Below are positions 34,369 to 47,202 of a stretch of DNA of 64,000 bases, one piece after another. The stretch is from Clostridium sp. SY8519 (GTDB taxonomy: Bacteria; Bacillota; Clostridia; Lachnospirales; Lachnospiraceae). A model generated the notes under the pieces. It was given only the letters and a program-made list of their open reading frames with translations. It did not search any database and had not been told where the DNA came from. The stretch lies in contig NC_015737.1 in assembly GCF_000270305.1 (NCBI RefSeq), positions 992,501-1,056,500 of the forward strand, in the 5' to 3' direction. Numbering within the stretch: position 1 is the stretch's first letter; every line of letters starts with the position of its first letter. Both the position numbers and the translations under genes were made by a program.

Positions 34369-34401
34369 AAAAATCCCCCGGATTCCTGTGAATCCGAGGG
34401 A
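34369..34401 (-). terminator. terminator of tRNA-Ser(GCT)
   Basis: Stem CGGATTC/GAATCCG extended by CCC/GGG, with TTTTTC on the minus strand, just after the tRNA. Confidence 0.8.
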
Positions 34402-34406
34402 AAAGC

Positions 34407-34494
34407 GGAGAAAGAGGGATTTGAACCCTCGCGCCGCGTGAACGACCTACACCCTTAGCAGGGGCGCCTCTTCAGCCAACTTGAGTATTTCTCC
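34407..34494 (-). tRNA. tRNA-Ser(GCT)
   Basis: 88 nt class II tRNA. Acceptor GGAGAAA/TTTCTCC; anticodon loop CTGCTAA (GCT); long variable arm; T-loop GTTCAAATC. It reads AGC and AGU codons. Confidence 0.95.
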
Positions 34495-34578
34495 ACTGGT
34501 GTCTGCTGATTCCGACACTTGAATCAGTATACTTGAATGGAAAAAATTTGTCAACCGATTTTCAGAAAAACATCCGGG

Positions 34579-35133
34579 TCATCCGATCTTTTTGTAAGTC
34601 TTTACTGCTGTTTCATAGAGATTATTGCCTTCGGAATCAATCACGACGATAACCGGAAGGTCTTCCACCACGATCCGGCGCAGCGCTTCCGCGCCCAGAT
34701 CTTCGTAATCCAGGATTTCCGCTTCTTTGATACATTTGGAAAGCAGGGCGCCCGCGCCGCCGACTGCCGCAAAATACACCGCTCCATTGCGTACAATGGC
34801 GTCAATCACTTCCTGGCTGCGTTTCCCTTTTCCGATCATGGCTGTAAGGCCCAGATCCAGCAGACGGGGCGTGTAGCGGTCCATCCGGGTGGCGGTGGTG
34901 GGCCCTGCGGATCCGATGGGACGCCCTTCCCGGGCAGGGGAAGGACCCATATAATAGATTGCCGCGTCTTTCAGGTCGATGGGCAGGGATTCGCCCCGGT
35001 CCAGGGCTTCCGTCATCCGTTTATGGGCCGCGTCTCTGGCTACGTAAAGCGTACCGCTGAGATAGACATAGTCACCGGCATGCAGATCGGCGGCAGCGGC
35101 TTTTGTAATCGGTGTGTGAATATGTTTGTCCAT
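34579..35133 (-). CDS. class I fumarate hydratase, beta subunit
   Basis: 184 aa from ATG at 35133, which has GGGGGA upstream; a longer frame overlaps the alpha gene. It matches the C-terminal half of oxygen-sensitive iron-sulfur fumarases (and L(+)-tartrate dehydratase beta): LHAGDYVYLSGTLYVARDAAHKR, YYMGPSPAREGRPIGSAGPTT and GKG motifs. With the alpha subunit it hydrates fumarate to malate. Whether fumarate or tartrate is the substrate cannot be settled from sequence; fumarate is more common in this group. Confidence 0.92.
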   Translation of the reverse strand: MDKHIHTPITKAAAADLHAGDYVYLSGTLYVARDAAHKRMTEALDRGESLPIDLKDAAIYYMGPSPAREGRPIGSAGPTTATRMDRYTPRLLDLGLTAMIGKGKRSQEVIDAIVRNGAVYFAAVGGAGALLSKCIKEAEILDYEDLGAEALRRIVVEDLPVIVVIDSEGNNLYETAVKTYKKIG

Positions 35134-35152
35134 GCTCTGTTTCCCCCTCTTC

Positions 35153-35995
35153 CTACAGCACCTGAACGATGTGGCGGTTGACATGGCAGCAGATATTTAC
35201 TGCCACCGGCAGACCCGCGATATGTGTCGGGAATGTATTGATATGAACGGCCAGGGCGGTGTTTGTTCCACCCAGCCCTCCGGGGCCGATGCCCAGACCG
35301 TTGATTTTTGTCAGCATTTCTTCTTCCAGGTCCCGGACATAAGGAATTTCGGAATGGGAGCCCGCCGGCCGGGTCAGGGCCTTTTTCGCCAGAAGGGCGC
35401 ATTTTTCAAACGTTCCGCCGATGCCTACCCCTACCACCATCGGCGGGCAGGCGTTGGGACCCGCGTCTGCTACTGCAGTCAGGATAGCATCTTTGACGCC
35501 CTCGATTCCATCCGCCGGTTTCAGCATGAAGATACGGCTCATGTTTTCACTGCCGAAGCCTTTCGGCGCAAAGGTGATTTTCACCCGGTCGCCGGGAACC
35601 AGCTCCGTGTGGATCACTGCCGGTGTATTATCTCCGGTGTTTTCACGGATCAGGGGATCCCTGACCACGGATTTCCGAAGGTAGCCGTCGAGATATCCCC
35701 GGCGCACCCCTTCATTGACTGCTTCCGTAAAATCCCCGCCGGTAAAGTGTACTTCCTGGCCGATTTCGAAGAAGAAAACCGCCATGCCGGTATCCTGGCA
35801 GATGGGGATCCGGTCCTCTTCCGCGATTTTCAGGTTTTCCTGCAGCTGATTCAGAATTTTCCGCCCCAGGGGGGAAGCCTCTGTATCCGCCGCCTGATTC
35901 AGGGCGCTTTTCATATCCTCCGACAGGACATGATTCGCCGTCATACACATTTCTCTGACTGCAGCAGTCAGATCTTTTGTACTGATCTCTCTCAT
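35153..35995 (-). CDS. class I fumarate hydratase, alpha subunit
   Basis: 280 aa from ATG at 35995 with GGAAAGAGAG upstream. N-terminal subunit carrying the [4Fe-4S] cluster ligands, likely the Cys residues in PICQDTGM, PNACPP and EKCALLAKK. Motif GGLGGTNTALAVHINTFPTHIAGLPVAVN is typical. It lies 19 bp upstream of the beta gene and 39 bp after gyrA. The split form is usual in Clostridia. Confidence 0.93.
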   Translation of the reverse strand: MREISTKDLTAAVREMCMTANHVLSEDMKSALNQAADTEASPLGRKILNQLQENLKIAEEDRIPICQDTGMAVFFFEIGQEVHFTGGDFTEAVNEGVRRGYLDGYLRKSVVRDPLIRENTGDNTPAVIHTELVPGDRVKITFAPKGFGSENMSRIFMLKPADGIEGVKDAILTAVADAGPNACPPMVVGVGIGGTFEKCALLAKKALTRPAGSHSEIPYVRDLEEEMLTKINGLGIGPGGLGGTNTALAVHINTFPTHIAGLPVAVNICCHVNRHIVQVL

Positions 35996-36034
35996 TTTAT
36001 CTGCTCTCTTTCCACACGAAGGCATTTGGCCTGG

Positions 36035-38578
36035 TTATTCATCTTCGGACGGTTCGGAAACTTCCGGAACTGCCTCAGATTCCCCGTCATCAGAATCCGC
36101 CGCGCTGCTTTCTTCCTGATCCATCAGATCTTCCTCTTTTACTTTCGCCACGCTGGCTACTGTGATGCCGTCTTCCATGTTTACCAGTTTGACACCGGAG
36201 GTGGATCTGCCGATGACAGAAATATCGGATACTTCCATACGGATGATAATTCCTTCAGTGGTAATCATCATGATTTCGTCTTCGTCATTTACTGCCTTTA
36301 CACCGATAAGGTCACCTGTTTTATCGGTGATTTTATAGCAGCGGATTCCTTTGCCGCCTCTGTTCTGCGGAGTAAATTCTTCCATTTCGGTGCGTTTGCC
36401 CAGTCCGTTCGCAGATGCGAAAAGCAGGCAGCGTCCCTGGGTATCCAGCTGCATGCCGATAACGGAATCGCCCTCATTTAAGCTGATGCCCTTGACGCCC
36501 ATGGAAGATCTTCCGGTATGGCGCACATGTTTCGTATGGAAACGGATACACTGGCCTTTTTTGGTTACAAGAAAGGCATCTTCGGTGTTATCGGCAATGG
36601 ATACATCAATCAGTTCATCATCATCCCGCAGGTTAATGGCGATAATACCTGTCTTGCGGATATTCGCGTATTCTGCGATGGAGGTTTTTTTGATGATTCC
36701 GTTTCGGGTCGCCATCAGCAGATATTTTGATTCGTCAAATTCACTGACAGGGATGACGGCGGAAATCTTTTCCTCCGGCTGCAGCTGCAGCAGATTAATA
36801 ATGGCGGTACCTCTGGATGTACGGCTGGCTTCCGGAATTTCGTAGGCTTTCAGCCGGTACATTCTGCCGAGATTGGTCAGGAACAGAAGATAGTGATGGG
36901 AAGTGGTCATAAACAGTTCTTTGATGTAATCCTGTTCAATGGTTTCCATCCCTTTGATTCCGCGGCCTCCCCTGTGCTGGGCATGGAAATTTTCCGAATT
37001 CATCCGTTTGATATAACCGAGGCTGGTCATGGTGATTACGGTATTGGTCTCCGGAATCAGGTCTTCGGTCGAGATATCATAGGCATCATAGCCGATGACG
37101 GTTCTCCGGTCATCGCCGTATTTTGCGGAAACAGCCAGAATCTCCTCACGAATGACACCCAGGAGCTTTTTCTCGTCGGCAAGAATGGCTTTCAGTTCCG
37201 CTATTTTTGCCATCAGTTCCTGGTATTCCCCTTCGATCTTTTCCCGTTCCAGACCGGTCAGCGCACGCAGACGCATATCAACAATGGCCTGTGCCTGGGC
37301 ATCGCTTAACGCAAAGCGTGCCATCAGTTTTTCCTTGGCTTCCGCCGTGGTGCGGCTTCCGCGGATGATGGAGATTACTTCATCAATGTGATCCAGCGCA
37401 ATCAGCAGTCCCTGCAGGATATGGGCACGCTCTTCCGCCTTGTTTAAGTCGTATTTGGTTCTGCGGGTTACCACATCTTTCTGGTGATCCAGATAATAGC
37501 TCAGCAGTTCGTGGAGATTCAGTACTTTTGGCTGATTATCCACCAGTGCCAGCATAATTACGCCGAAGGTGTCCTGCAGCTGGGTATGTTTGTAGAGCTG
37601 ATTGAGTATAACATTTGGGTTGGCGTCCCGGCGCAGCTCGATACAGATCCGCATGCCCTGGCGGTCCGATTCATCCCTCAGATCCGTAATGCCGGTCACG
37701 CGCTTGTCCCGTACCAGCTCCGCGATTTTTTCGATCAGACGGGCTTTATTCACCAGATAGGGCAGTTCGGTCACGACGATTCTGTTTTTGCCGTTATCCA
37801 TGGGCTCGATTTCTGTAACGGCCCGAACCCGGATTTTGCCCCGTCCGGTCCGATAGGCTTCATTGATGCCGGAAGTGCCCAGAATCATGCCTCCGGTGGG
37901 AAAATCCGGACCTTTTACGATCTGCATCAGTTCCTCTATGGTGGTATCCCGGTCTTCCTCCACCTGATTGTCGATCAGTTTTACCACGGCGGCAATCGCT
38001 TCCCGCAGATTGTGGGGCGGAATATTGGTTGCCATACCCACGGCAATTCCCGTGGTGCCATTGACTAACAGGTTCGGGTAGCGGGAAGGAAGCACGGTCG
38101 GTTCTTTTTCGGTTTCATCAAAGTTGGGAATGAAATCCACCGTGTTTTTGTTGATATCCCCCAGCAGTTCCATGGAAATCCGGCTGAGTCTGGCTTCCGT
38201 ATACCGCATGGCGGCTGCGCCGTCTCCGTCCACAGAGCCGAAATTGCCGTGGCCGTCCACCAGCGGATAGCGGGTCGACCAGTCCTGGGCCATGTTGACC
38301 AGGGCTCCATAGATGGAGCTGTCTCCGTGGGGGTGATATTTACCCATGGTATCGCCTACAATTCGGGCGCTTTTCCGGTGCGGTTTGTCCGGACCGTTAT
38401 TTAATTCGATCATGGAATAGAGCACCCGGCGCTGAACCGGTTTCAGGCCGTCGCGTACATCCGGCAGCGCCCGGGAAGCAATTACGCTCATGGCATAGTC
38501 GATGTAAGACGTTTCCATGGTCTTTTTCAGGTCCACTTCGTGAACCTGGTCAAATACTTTATCATCTATTTCTGACAT
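36035..38578 (-). CDS. gyrA: DNA gyrase subunit A
   Basis: 847 aa. The winged-helix and tower domains come first, with the catalytic Tyr in [11 protein letters not shown] (about residue 125) and the quinolone-region sequence [17 protein letters not shown]. The C-terminal half has beta-pinwheel blades and the GyrA-box-like motif [11 protein letters not shown], which distinguishes it from ParC. An acidic tail (Glu, Asp, Ser) closes the protein. It follows gyrB in the classical dnaA-dnaN-recF-gyrB-gyrA order on this arm. Confidence 0.97.
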   Translation of the reverse strand: MSEIDDKVFDQVHEVDLKKTMETSYIDYAMSVIASRALPDVRDGLKPVQRRVLYSMIELNNGPDKPHRKSARIVGDTMGKYHPHGDSSIYGALVNMAQDWSTRYPLVDGHGNFGSVDGDGAAAMRYTEARLSRISMELLGDINKNTVDFIPNFDETEKEPTVLPSRYPNLLVNGTTGIAVGMATNIPPHNLREAIAAVVKLIDNQVEEDRDTTIEELMQIVKGPDFPTGGMILGTSGINEAYRTGRGKIRVRAVTEIEPMDNGKNRIVVTELPYLVNKARLIEKIAELVRDKRVTGITDLRDESDRQGMRICIELRRDANPNVILNQLYKHTQLQDTFGVIMLALVDNQPKVLNLHELLSYYLDHQKDVVTRRTKYDLNKAEERAHILQGLLIALDHIDEVISIIRGSRTTAEAKEKLMARFALSDAQAQAIVDMRLRALTGLEREKIEGEYQELMAKIAELKAILADEKKLLGVIREEILAVSAKYGDDRRTVIGYDAYDISTEDLIPETNTVITMTSLGYIKRMNSENFHAQHRGGRGIKGMETIEQDYIKELFMTTSHHYLLFLTNLGRMYRLKAYEIPEASRTSRGTAIINLLQLQPEEKISAVIPVSEFDESKYLLMATRNGIIKKTSIAEYANIRKTGIIAINLRDDDELIDVSIADNTEDAFLVTKKGQCIRFHTKHVRHTGRSSMGVKGISLNEGDSVIGMQLDTQGRCLLFASANGLGKRTEMEEFTPQNRGGKGIRCYKITDKTGDLIGVKAVNDEDEIMMITTEGIIIRMEVSDISVIGRSTSGVKLVNMEDGITVASVAKVKEEDLMDQEESSAADSDDGESEAVPEVSEPSEDE

Positions 38579-38628
38579 TGATTATCCTCCGGAATCCTTT
38601 GTGCTTTCAGACCATCGGGTGTCTGGTC

Positions 38629-41631
<3,003 letters not shown>

Positions 41632-41635
<4 letters not shown>

Positions 41636-41844
41636 GCTTTAATCCGAAAACTCTGCCCCTGAAACGCAACGACGTCTCCGTCTTTTAATTTACGTCCCCG
41701 GCGTGTTTCTGTTTCTCCGTTGACTGTTACTTCTCCGTCCTGAATGACCATCTTGGCATCTACGCCGGAATCCACCAGACCTGCCAGTTTCAGCGCTTGT
41801 CCCAGTTTGATGAATTCATCCCGGATTTCCAATTCCTGTATCAT
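41632..41844 (-). CDS. S4-domain RNA-binding protein (YaaA-like)
   Basis: 70 aa. A single S4 domain: FIKLGQALKLAGLVDSGVDAKMVIQDGEVTVNGE, as in B. subtilis YaaA/RlbA between dnaN and recF. The role is probably ribosome-related. It overlaps recF by 4 bp and follows dnaN by 3 bp. Confidence 0.93.
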
Positions 41845-41847
41845 TTC

Positions 41848-42966
41848 TTAATCCTCATAATCTCTTTCGTTAAAGTTGACCGGAAGAATCAGATAAATAT
41901 AGCTTCCGGCGTCATCCTTGATAAAACAGGGAGCCTTTGAATTGATGAGATAGAGGGAAATCTCCTCGTCGTCAATAACACGCAGGGCATCGATAAAGAA
42001 TTTCGGATCAAAGCCGATGGTCAGATCCCGGCCCTCTTTCTCAATATCAATTTCTTCATTCATGGATCCGATAAAGGAACGGACCAGCATATCCACCTTG
42101 CCGTCCCGGATCTTCATGATAATCGGTTTTTTATCGCTTTCACTGATCAGCAGGGAAGCACGTTCTACGCAGTCGTACAGATCCTTTTTGTTGATCCGGA
42201 AAGTGGTTTCGTAGTTATCGGACAGCATCTGCTCGATCTGGAAATATTTTCCCTCCAGCAGACGGGATACCACTTTTGTGCCGTCGAATTCAAAGAGAAT
42301 ATGATTGGGTGTTGCGTAGATATCCACCATGGAATCGATTTCTCCAGTGAGAATTTTGGATATTTCCTGAAGGGTCTTGCCCGGCACAATCATTTCCTGA
42401 GGGGCATATGCTTTTTTCAGTTCGATATTCCGGATGGCGATCCGGTGTCCGTCCAGGGCAACCACTTGCAGGCGGCTGTCATGACTGGAGAAAAATTCAC
42501 CGGTCATGATTTTGTTGCTGTCGTTGTCTGCAGTGGCAAACAGCGTCTGTTTGATCACTTCTTTCAGGGTAAACTGAGAAATCGTAATGGCTTCCGAACG
42601 TTCCACATAGGGAAGATAAGGGAAGTCGTCGCCTTCTTTGCCTACAATTGTAAATTGTGCCTTCCCGCAGGTAATGGTGGTCTGCATGGAGTGACTGGTA
42701 TCGATTACCACGGTACTGTCCGGGAGTTTTCTTACAATATCAGAGAATACCCTTGCGTCCAGCGCGATGCTGCCTCGTTCTTCAATCGTACCGGTAACAA
42801 TGGTCTCGATTCCGAGTTCCATATCGTTTGCTGTTAATTTGAAGGTGTCCGCAGAGGCATCCAGAAGAATGCATTCCAGAATGGGCATGGTCGTACGGGT
42901 GGGAACTGCCTTCGATACAATATTAACAGCTTTCAGCAGATCTGCTTTCTGACATGTGATTTTCAT
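41848..42966 (-). CDS. dnaN: DNA polymerase III sliding clamp
   Basis: 372 aa, three-domain beta clamp. Typical start MKITCQKADLLKAVNIVSKAVPTRTTMPILECI, middle GRVFSDIVRKLPD-type segment, and C-terminal YLILPVNF. It tethers the polymerase to DNA. The oriC region lies directly upstream, and it is first in the dnaN-S4-recF-gyrB-gyrA run. Confidence 0.98.
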   Translation of the reverse strand: MKITCQKADLLKAVNIVSKAVPTRTTMPILECILLDASADTFKLTANDMELGIETIVTGTIEERGSIALDARVFSDIVRKLPDSTVVIDTSHSMQTTITCGKAQFTIVGKEGDDFPYLPYVERSEAITISQFTLKEVIKQTLFATADNDSNKIMTGEFFSSHDSRLQVVALDGHRIAIRNIELKKAYAPQEMIVPGKTLQEISKILTGEIDSMVDIYATPNHILFEFDGTKVVSRLLEGKYFQIEQMLSDNYETTFRINKKDLYDCVERASLLISESDKKPIIMKIRDGKVDMLVRSFIGSMNEEIDIEKEGRDLTIGFDPKFFIDALRVIDDEEISLYLINSKAPCFIKDDAGSYIYLILPVNFNERDYED

Positions 42967-43303
42967 ATTGGTGAATAACTCCTTTCAGGACATATATTTA
43001 TATCATCTATAATTATTTTCAGTAGTAGCAGCAGTAGGGGGTGTGGACAGGTGGATAAGCCTGTAAACCCGCCGGCTGCGGTACTTTGAACGAAAAAATC
43101 ATCCATCTGTTGCCATGGAATTTTCCGGGAAATCCTGTGGACGGGAGTGGATAAATCGGAGGCATCTCCGGCGTGGATTTCTTTCAAAAAATCCTGCGGC
43201 CTGATTTCTGCACAGTACTTCCACAAAAAAACAGGTCTGTACACCGGGAAAACAGAGATATCCACAGAGTGGGAGGATAACTTCCGGATTTGGGCAAGCC
43301 TTC
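42967..43303. other. oriC: chromosomal replication origin oriC (dnaA-dnaN gap)
   Basis: 337 bp between dnaA and dnaN. From the dnaN side: an AT-rich tract (about 42,990-43,019), the DnaA-trio block, GGGG, and two abutting DnaA boxes at 43,042-43,058. Further boxes with 7-8 matches to TTATCCACA are at 43,146-43,154 and 43,258-43,266, with a weaker one near 43,217. Flanking genes diverge from here in both directions. The box order and spacing match the basal unwinding system of Bacillus. Confidence 0.9.
43020..43037 (+). promoter_or_regulatory. DnaA-trio element
   Basis: CAGTAGTAGCAGCAGTAG, six TAG/CAG triplets read 5'-3' on the plus strand (GAT/GAC read 3'-5'). It sits between an AT-rich tract and a GC block next to the DnaA boxes. 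DnaA binds these triplets as single strand to open the duplex. Confidence 0.85.
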
Positions 43304-44650
43304 TCACACATGGGGATTGATCTTTTTGCGGATGGCGTCAATGGACTGGTGCAGGGTTTCATCTTCCCGGTATTCCCTGCTGATTTTGTTTACGCCGTGC
43401 AGCACAGTGGAATGATCCCGTCCGCCGATCTCCCTGCCTATGGCGTCCAGAGGCAGATCGGTCATGGATTTGCACAGATACATAATGATCTGGCGGGGTC
43501 TTGCAATGCTTCGGCTGCGGTCGCTGGACAGAATCTGTTCCACGGTCAGTCCAAAATGATCACATACGACTTCTGTAATCAAAGAAGGGGTGATTTCGCG
43601 GTTTGCTTCCGGATAAATCAGGCTCTCCAGTTCCCGTACGGCAATGTCCATGGTGATATCCGCGCGTTCCAGGTTGGAGTAGGCGATCAGCTTGTTTAAG
43701 GCGCCTTCCAGTTCGCGGATATTGGATTTGATATTGATGGCGATATAGTTGAGGATTTCCTCATCCAGGTCGATGGCTTCCAGTTTTACTTTATTTCTGA
43801 GAATCGCCATTCTTGTCTCATAATCCGGAGAAGCGATGTCTACCTGAATCCCCCATGCAAGACGGGATTTGGCCCGTTCTTCCAGTTTTTCCAGTTCTTT
43901 CGGCTGACGGTCACTGGAAATGATGATCTGGTGATTGATGCTGCGCAGGTCGTTAAAAGTATTGAAAAACTCCTCCTGCGTGGCGTCAGACTTGGAGATG
44001 AACTGGATATCATCCACCAGCAGGACGTCTAATTTGCGGTATTTTTCCCGCAGGCTGGCAGTGGTATGGGTGCGGATCCCTTCAATCACATCATTCATAA
44101 AAGTTTCAGAAGATACGTAGAGTACCTTTTTGGAAGGATCCTGATCCAGAATGTAGTGGGCGATGGAGTGCATCAGATGCGTCTTGCCAAGGCCGACACC
44201 GCCGTAGATAAACAGGGGATTGTAGGTCTTGTCCCCCGGATTTTCGGCGACCGCTAGGGCCGCGGAGTGGGCCAGGCGGTTGTTGCTGCCTACCACAAAA
44301 GTGTCGAAGGTATAGTTCGGGTTCAGGTTGCATTTGGACGCGGCTTCGTTCACCGGCAGTTCTCTGCGGATCCGCGGCTTTCTGCTGCGAGTGTCTTCCG
44401 GAAGTATGAATTCCAGCTCATAGGCTGTCCCGGTCATCTCTTCAATGGTTACCTGAATGAGCTTTTTGTATTTCTTTTCCACGATATTCAGTGCAATCGG
44501 CTCAATGGGGACCAGAATGGTGATTTTGCTGCCTTCAACGGAAAATACTTCCAGAGGCTTCAGCCAGGAGCGGTAAACCACATCCGTCAGGTCATAATCT
44601 TTTTTTGTCTTTTGCAGGATCTTGTCCCAGTTTTCTTCTATCGATAACAT
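43304..44650 (-). CDS. dnaA: chromosomal replication initiator DnaA
   Basis: 448 aa from ATG 44650 with GGAGAAAG upstream; an upstream in-frame ATG at 44683 lacks support. Domain I at the N-terminus (LSIEENWDKILQKTKKD), AAA+ domain III with Walker A GGVGLGKTH and Walker B LLVDDIQFISKSD, and domain IV helix-turn-helix with GRDHSTVLHGVNKI. It binds the DnaA boxes of the adjacent oriC and probably the boxes near mnmG. Confidence 0.98.
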   Translation of the reverse strand: MLSIEENWDKILQKTKKDYDLTDVVYRSWLKPLEVFSVEGSKITILVPIEPIALNIVEKKYKKLIQVTIEEMTGTAYELEFILPEDTRSRKPRIRRELPVNEAASKCNLNPNYTFDTFVVGSNNRLAHSAALAVAENPGDKTYNPLFIYGGVGLGKTHLMHSIAHYILDQDPSKKVLYVSSETFMNDVIEGIRTHTTASLREKYRKLDVLLVDDIQFISKSDATQEEFFNTFNDLRSINHQIIISSDRQPKELEKLEERAKSRLAWGIQVDIASPDYETRMAILRNKVKLEAIDLDEEILNYIAINIKSNIRELEGALNKLIAYSNLERADITMDIAVRELESLIYPEANREITPSLITEVVCDHFGLTVEQILSSDRSRSIARPRQIIMYLCKSMTDLPLDAIGREIGGRDHSTVLHGVNKISREYREDETLHQSIDAIRKKINPHV

Positions 44651-44830
44651 ATTTGATCTTTCTCCACGGAGATGCCAGGGCACTATTTATTATAGGAAGC
44701 TTCCCGATAGTAAAAGCGCAGAATACTGACAGAATGGCACAGAAAGCCATAATCTGTTACTATTCTACTCTATTTTTCTCCTATAATCAATTCTTAAAAT
44801 CAATTCTTACCTTAAAAAAAGAAAAATTCC

Positions 44831-44858
44831 TTGACAGCAAGGGGTTATTTGGTATAAT
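44831..44858 (+). promoter_or_regulatory. promoter of rpmH operon
   Basis: TTGACA (44831-44836), a 16-bp spacer and TATAAT (44853-44858), 45 bp before the rpmH start. The 180 bp between it and dnaA is AT-rich and holds no clear DnaA box. Confidence 0.85.
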
Positions 44859-44902
44859 TGTAATGCTATTCTACATAAAGAGTGTAAAGGAGGTGTATTG
44901 AA

Positions 44903-45037
44903 ATGAAGATGACTTATCAGCCGAAGAAGCGCCAGAGATCCAAAGTTCACGGATTCCGCGCAAGAATGAGCACAAAAGGCGGCCGCAAGGTACTGGCTTC
45001 CAGACGTGCCAAAGGCAGAAAAAAACTGAGTGCATAA
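44903..45037 (+). CDS. rpmH: 50S ribosomal protein L34
   Basis: 44 aa: [17 protein letters not shown] at the start, then a region rich in Arg and Lys, ending GRKKLSA. It is the normal L34 length. It has AAAGGAGGTG upstream and lies divergent to dnaA, the classical bacterial origin arrangement. It leads the rnpA-yidD-yidC-jag run. Confidence 0.97.
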   Translation: MKMTYQPKKRQRSKVHGFRARMSTKGGRKVLASRRAKGRKKLSA

Positions 45038-45167
45038 GGCAGCGAATATTATGTCGTTGCCTTTTACAGGCACAAGATCAGGTATGACGGCAGGTCATAC
45101 AACCCCGCAAATGGTTTTTGTAAGCAGTAGGCCGGATGCGGGAGTCTTTAACGCTGAAGGGTAGAAC

Positions 45168-45530
45168 ATGCGCTTTTCAGAATCATTAAAGAAGAATCAG
45201 GACTTTCGGTTGGTATACCGAAAGGGAAAGTCGTACGCAAATCGCATTCTGGTTATGTATGTATTGAAGAACGGGACAGAGAGCAACCGTCTGGGGATCT
45301 CTGTCAGCAAAAAGGTGGGGAACAGTGTAGTCCGCCACCGGATTACCAGATTAGTGCGGGAAAGCTATCGACTCAGTGAGAATATGTTCCATCCCGGATG
45401 GGACATGGTTGTCGTTGCGAGGGGTTCAGCGAAAGCAGCCGATTATCGCGCAATAGAATCGGCACTGTTACACCTGGCAGGGATGCATCACATCCTGGAT
45501 TTACAGGAAAAAGGCCGTATGCGGCCGTGA
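45168..45530 (+). CDS. rnpA: ribonuclease P protein component
   Basis: 120 aa. Protein subunit of RNase P, which matures tRNA 5' ends with the catalytic RNA. The RNR motif region is RLGISVSKKVGNSVVRHRITRLVRESYR, and the N-terminal FRLVYRKGKSYAN is typical. It is in standard order after rpmH. Confidence 0.96.
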   Translation: MRFSESLKKNQDFRLVYRKGKSYANRILVMYVLKNGTESNRLGISVSKKVGNSVVRHRITRLVRESYRLSENMFHPGWDMVVVARGSAKAADYRAIESALLHLAGMHHILDLQEKGRMRP

Positions 45531-45570
45531 GGATCTGTAGATCCGGGCTTACACAAAGCCGGAATGACGA

Positions 45571-45837
45571 ATGAAAAAGGTTTTTATTAAACTGATTAAG
45601 CTGTATCAGAAATATATTTCTCCAATGAAGACAGTAAAGTGTCCCTATTATCCGACCTGTTCCGCCTATGGACTGGAGGCGGTAGAGACACACGGCGCGC
45701 TGAAAGGCGGGCTGCTGGCTGCTTGGAGAATTTTGCGCTGTAATCCTTTTTCGAAAGGCGGATATGATCCCGTTCCGGAGCCAAAGAAAAAAACAAATAA
45801 AATAAAGTCACTTGTGAAAGAAGAAATTCGTTTTTAA
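45571..45837 (+). CDS. yidD: membrane protein insertion efficiency factor YidD
   Basis: 88 aa. Core motif [31 protein letters not shown], then [17 protein letters not shown], with the three conserved Cys. It assists YidC; the N-terminal helix can lie on the membrane. The gene is between rnpA and yidC as usual. Confidence 0.95.
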   Translation: MKKVFIKLIKLYQKYISPMKTVKCPYYPTCSAYGLEAVETHGALKGGLLAAWRILRCNPFSKGGYDPVPEPKKKTNKIKSLVKEEIRF

Positions 45838-45852
45838 CAGGAGGATGAACCG

Positions 45853-47190
45853 TTGGGTCTTCTATTAACACAGAGCAGCGGTGTTCTGAGACCAATTGCG
45901 GTTGCTCTCGGCTGGCTGATGAATCTGATTTACATCGGATTAAGCAAAATCGGTATCAATAACGTTGCCTTAACGATTATTGTATTCACCATTCTCATTT
46001 ATCTGTGCATGATGCCGCTGACTTATCAGCAGCAGAAATTCTCGAAAATGACAATGATCATGAATCCGGAACTGCAGGCCATCCAGAAGAAGTACAGGGG
46101 CAAGCGTGATCAGGCAAGCGTGAATGCCATGAACGAAGAGACACAGGCAGTGTACAGAAAATATGGAGTATCTCCTTCCGGCAGCTGTATCTATCTGGTT
46201 ATCCAGTTACCGATTCTGTTTGCGCTGTATCGTGTCATCTACAATGTTCCGGCTTATATTTCCAGTGTAAAGAATACGTTTACCGATCTGGCGGCACAGG
46301 TTTATGCCACCAGCGGGGCACATGGCACCATGACGAAGTTTCTGGATTCCATCCAGACATATGCCATGCGCGGTGTTAAACTGGACTGGAGTTCAGCCAC
46401 AGCAGCAAAGGATTCTATCATCGATGTCCTGTATAAGTGTACATCATCCAACTGGGACCTGTTCCGGGATACGTTCCCGAACATTTCTTCCGGTCTGATT
46501 TCCACAACACAGGCAAAGGCAGAGGCATTTAACAGTTTTCTGGGAGTCAGTGTAGTATATTCCCCGAAAAACATTATCGCCACATCCTTCCACGAAGGAC
46601 ATTATCTGCTGATTCTTATTGCTATTCTGATCCCGGTCATTTCAGCCGCGACACAGTTTATCAATATTCGCCTGATGCCGACCAGCGCAGGAGCGGGAGC
46701 CGGCGGAATGGGCGGACAGATGAAGGCCATGAATTACATGATGCCCATCTATTCTTTCATTCTGGTATTCTTCCTTCCGGTTGGTGTCGGTGTATACTGG
46801 ATTGCCGGCGCGCTGATCCGATCCTTCCAGCAGTGGTTCTTCAACCGCCGTCTGGATCGGATGGATATGGATGAAATGATCAAAAAGAACCGGGCAAAAG
46901 CAGAAGAAAAAGAGAAAAAAAGACTGGAAAAGAAAAGCGGTGTAAGCGGACAGACCATTTCCAAATCCGCCAATATTTCCACGAAAAAGATCGACACTTC
47001 TTCTGCGAATATCAAGAAGAATTCCATGGCTGCCAAAGCAAACGCTGTAAAACACAGCAATAAAAACAATAAGACTGATTCCCCGGAGACAGAGACGCAG
47101 CAGGATGCGCCTGTTACCTATAAGAAGGGCAGTCTGACTTCCAAAGCGAATCTTGTAAAAGATTTTAATAACCGCAACACGAAAAAGTAG
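45853..47190 (+). CDS. yidC: membrane protein insertase YidC
   Basis: 445 aa from TTG 45853 with AGGAGG upstream. Five or six membrane segments in residues 15-325, with the conserved CMMPLTYQQQKFSKM region and SPSGSCIYLVIQLPILFALYRVIYN. A long Lys, Ser, Asn and Ala-rich C-terminal tail (about residues 345-445) is basic and likely contacts ribosomes. It lacks the large periplasmic domain of Gram-negative YidC; the lipobox Cys is not evident at the N-terminus. Confidence 0.95.
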   Translation: MGLLLTQSSGVLRPIAVALGWLMNLIYIGLSKIGINNVALTIIVFTILIYLCMMPLTYQQQKFSKMTMIMNPELQAIQKKYRGKRDQASVNAMNEETQAVYRKYGVSPSGSCIYLVIQLPILFALYRVIYNVPAYISSVKNTFTDLAAQVYATSGAHGTMTKFLDSIQTYAMRGVKLDWSSATAAKDSIIDVLYKCTSSNWDLFRDTFPNISSGLISTTQAKAEAFNSFLGVSVVYSPKNIIATSFHEGHYLLILIAILIPVISAATQFINIRLMPTSAGAGAGGMGGQMKAMNYMMPIYSFILVFFLPVGVGVYWIAGALIRSFQQWFFNRRLDRMDMDEMIKKNRAKAEEKEKKRLEKKSGVSGQTISKSANISTKKIDTSSANIKKNSMAAKANAVKHSNKNNKTDSPETETQQDAPVTYKKGSLTSKANLVKDFNNRNTKK

Positions 47191-47202
47191 GAGGTAGTCG
47201 AT

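Noticed and set aside
34579..35995. Split fumarase as a broken gene
   Set aside because: Two-subunit class I fumarase is normal in Clostridia; both genes are intact.
44651..44830. A second origin region between dnaA and rpmH
   Set aside because: The stretch is AT-rich but I find no good DnaA box or trio there; it looks like promoter and leader sequence for dnaA and rpmH.
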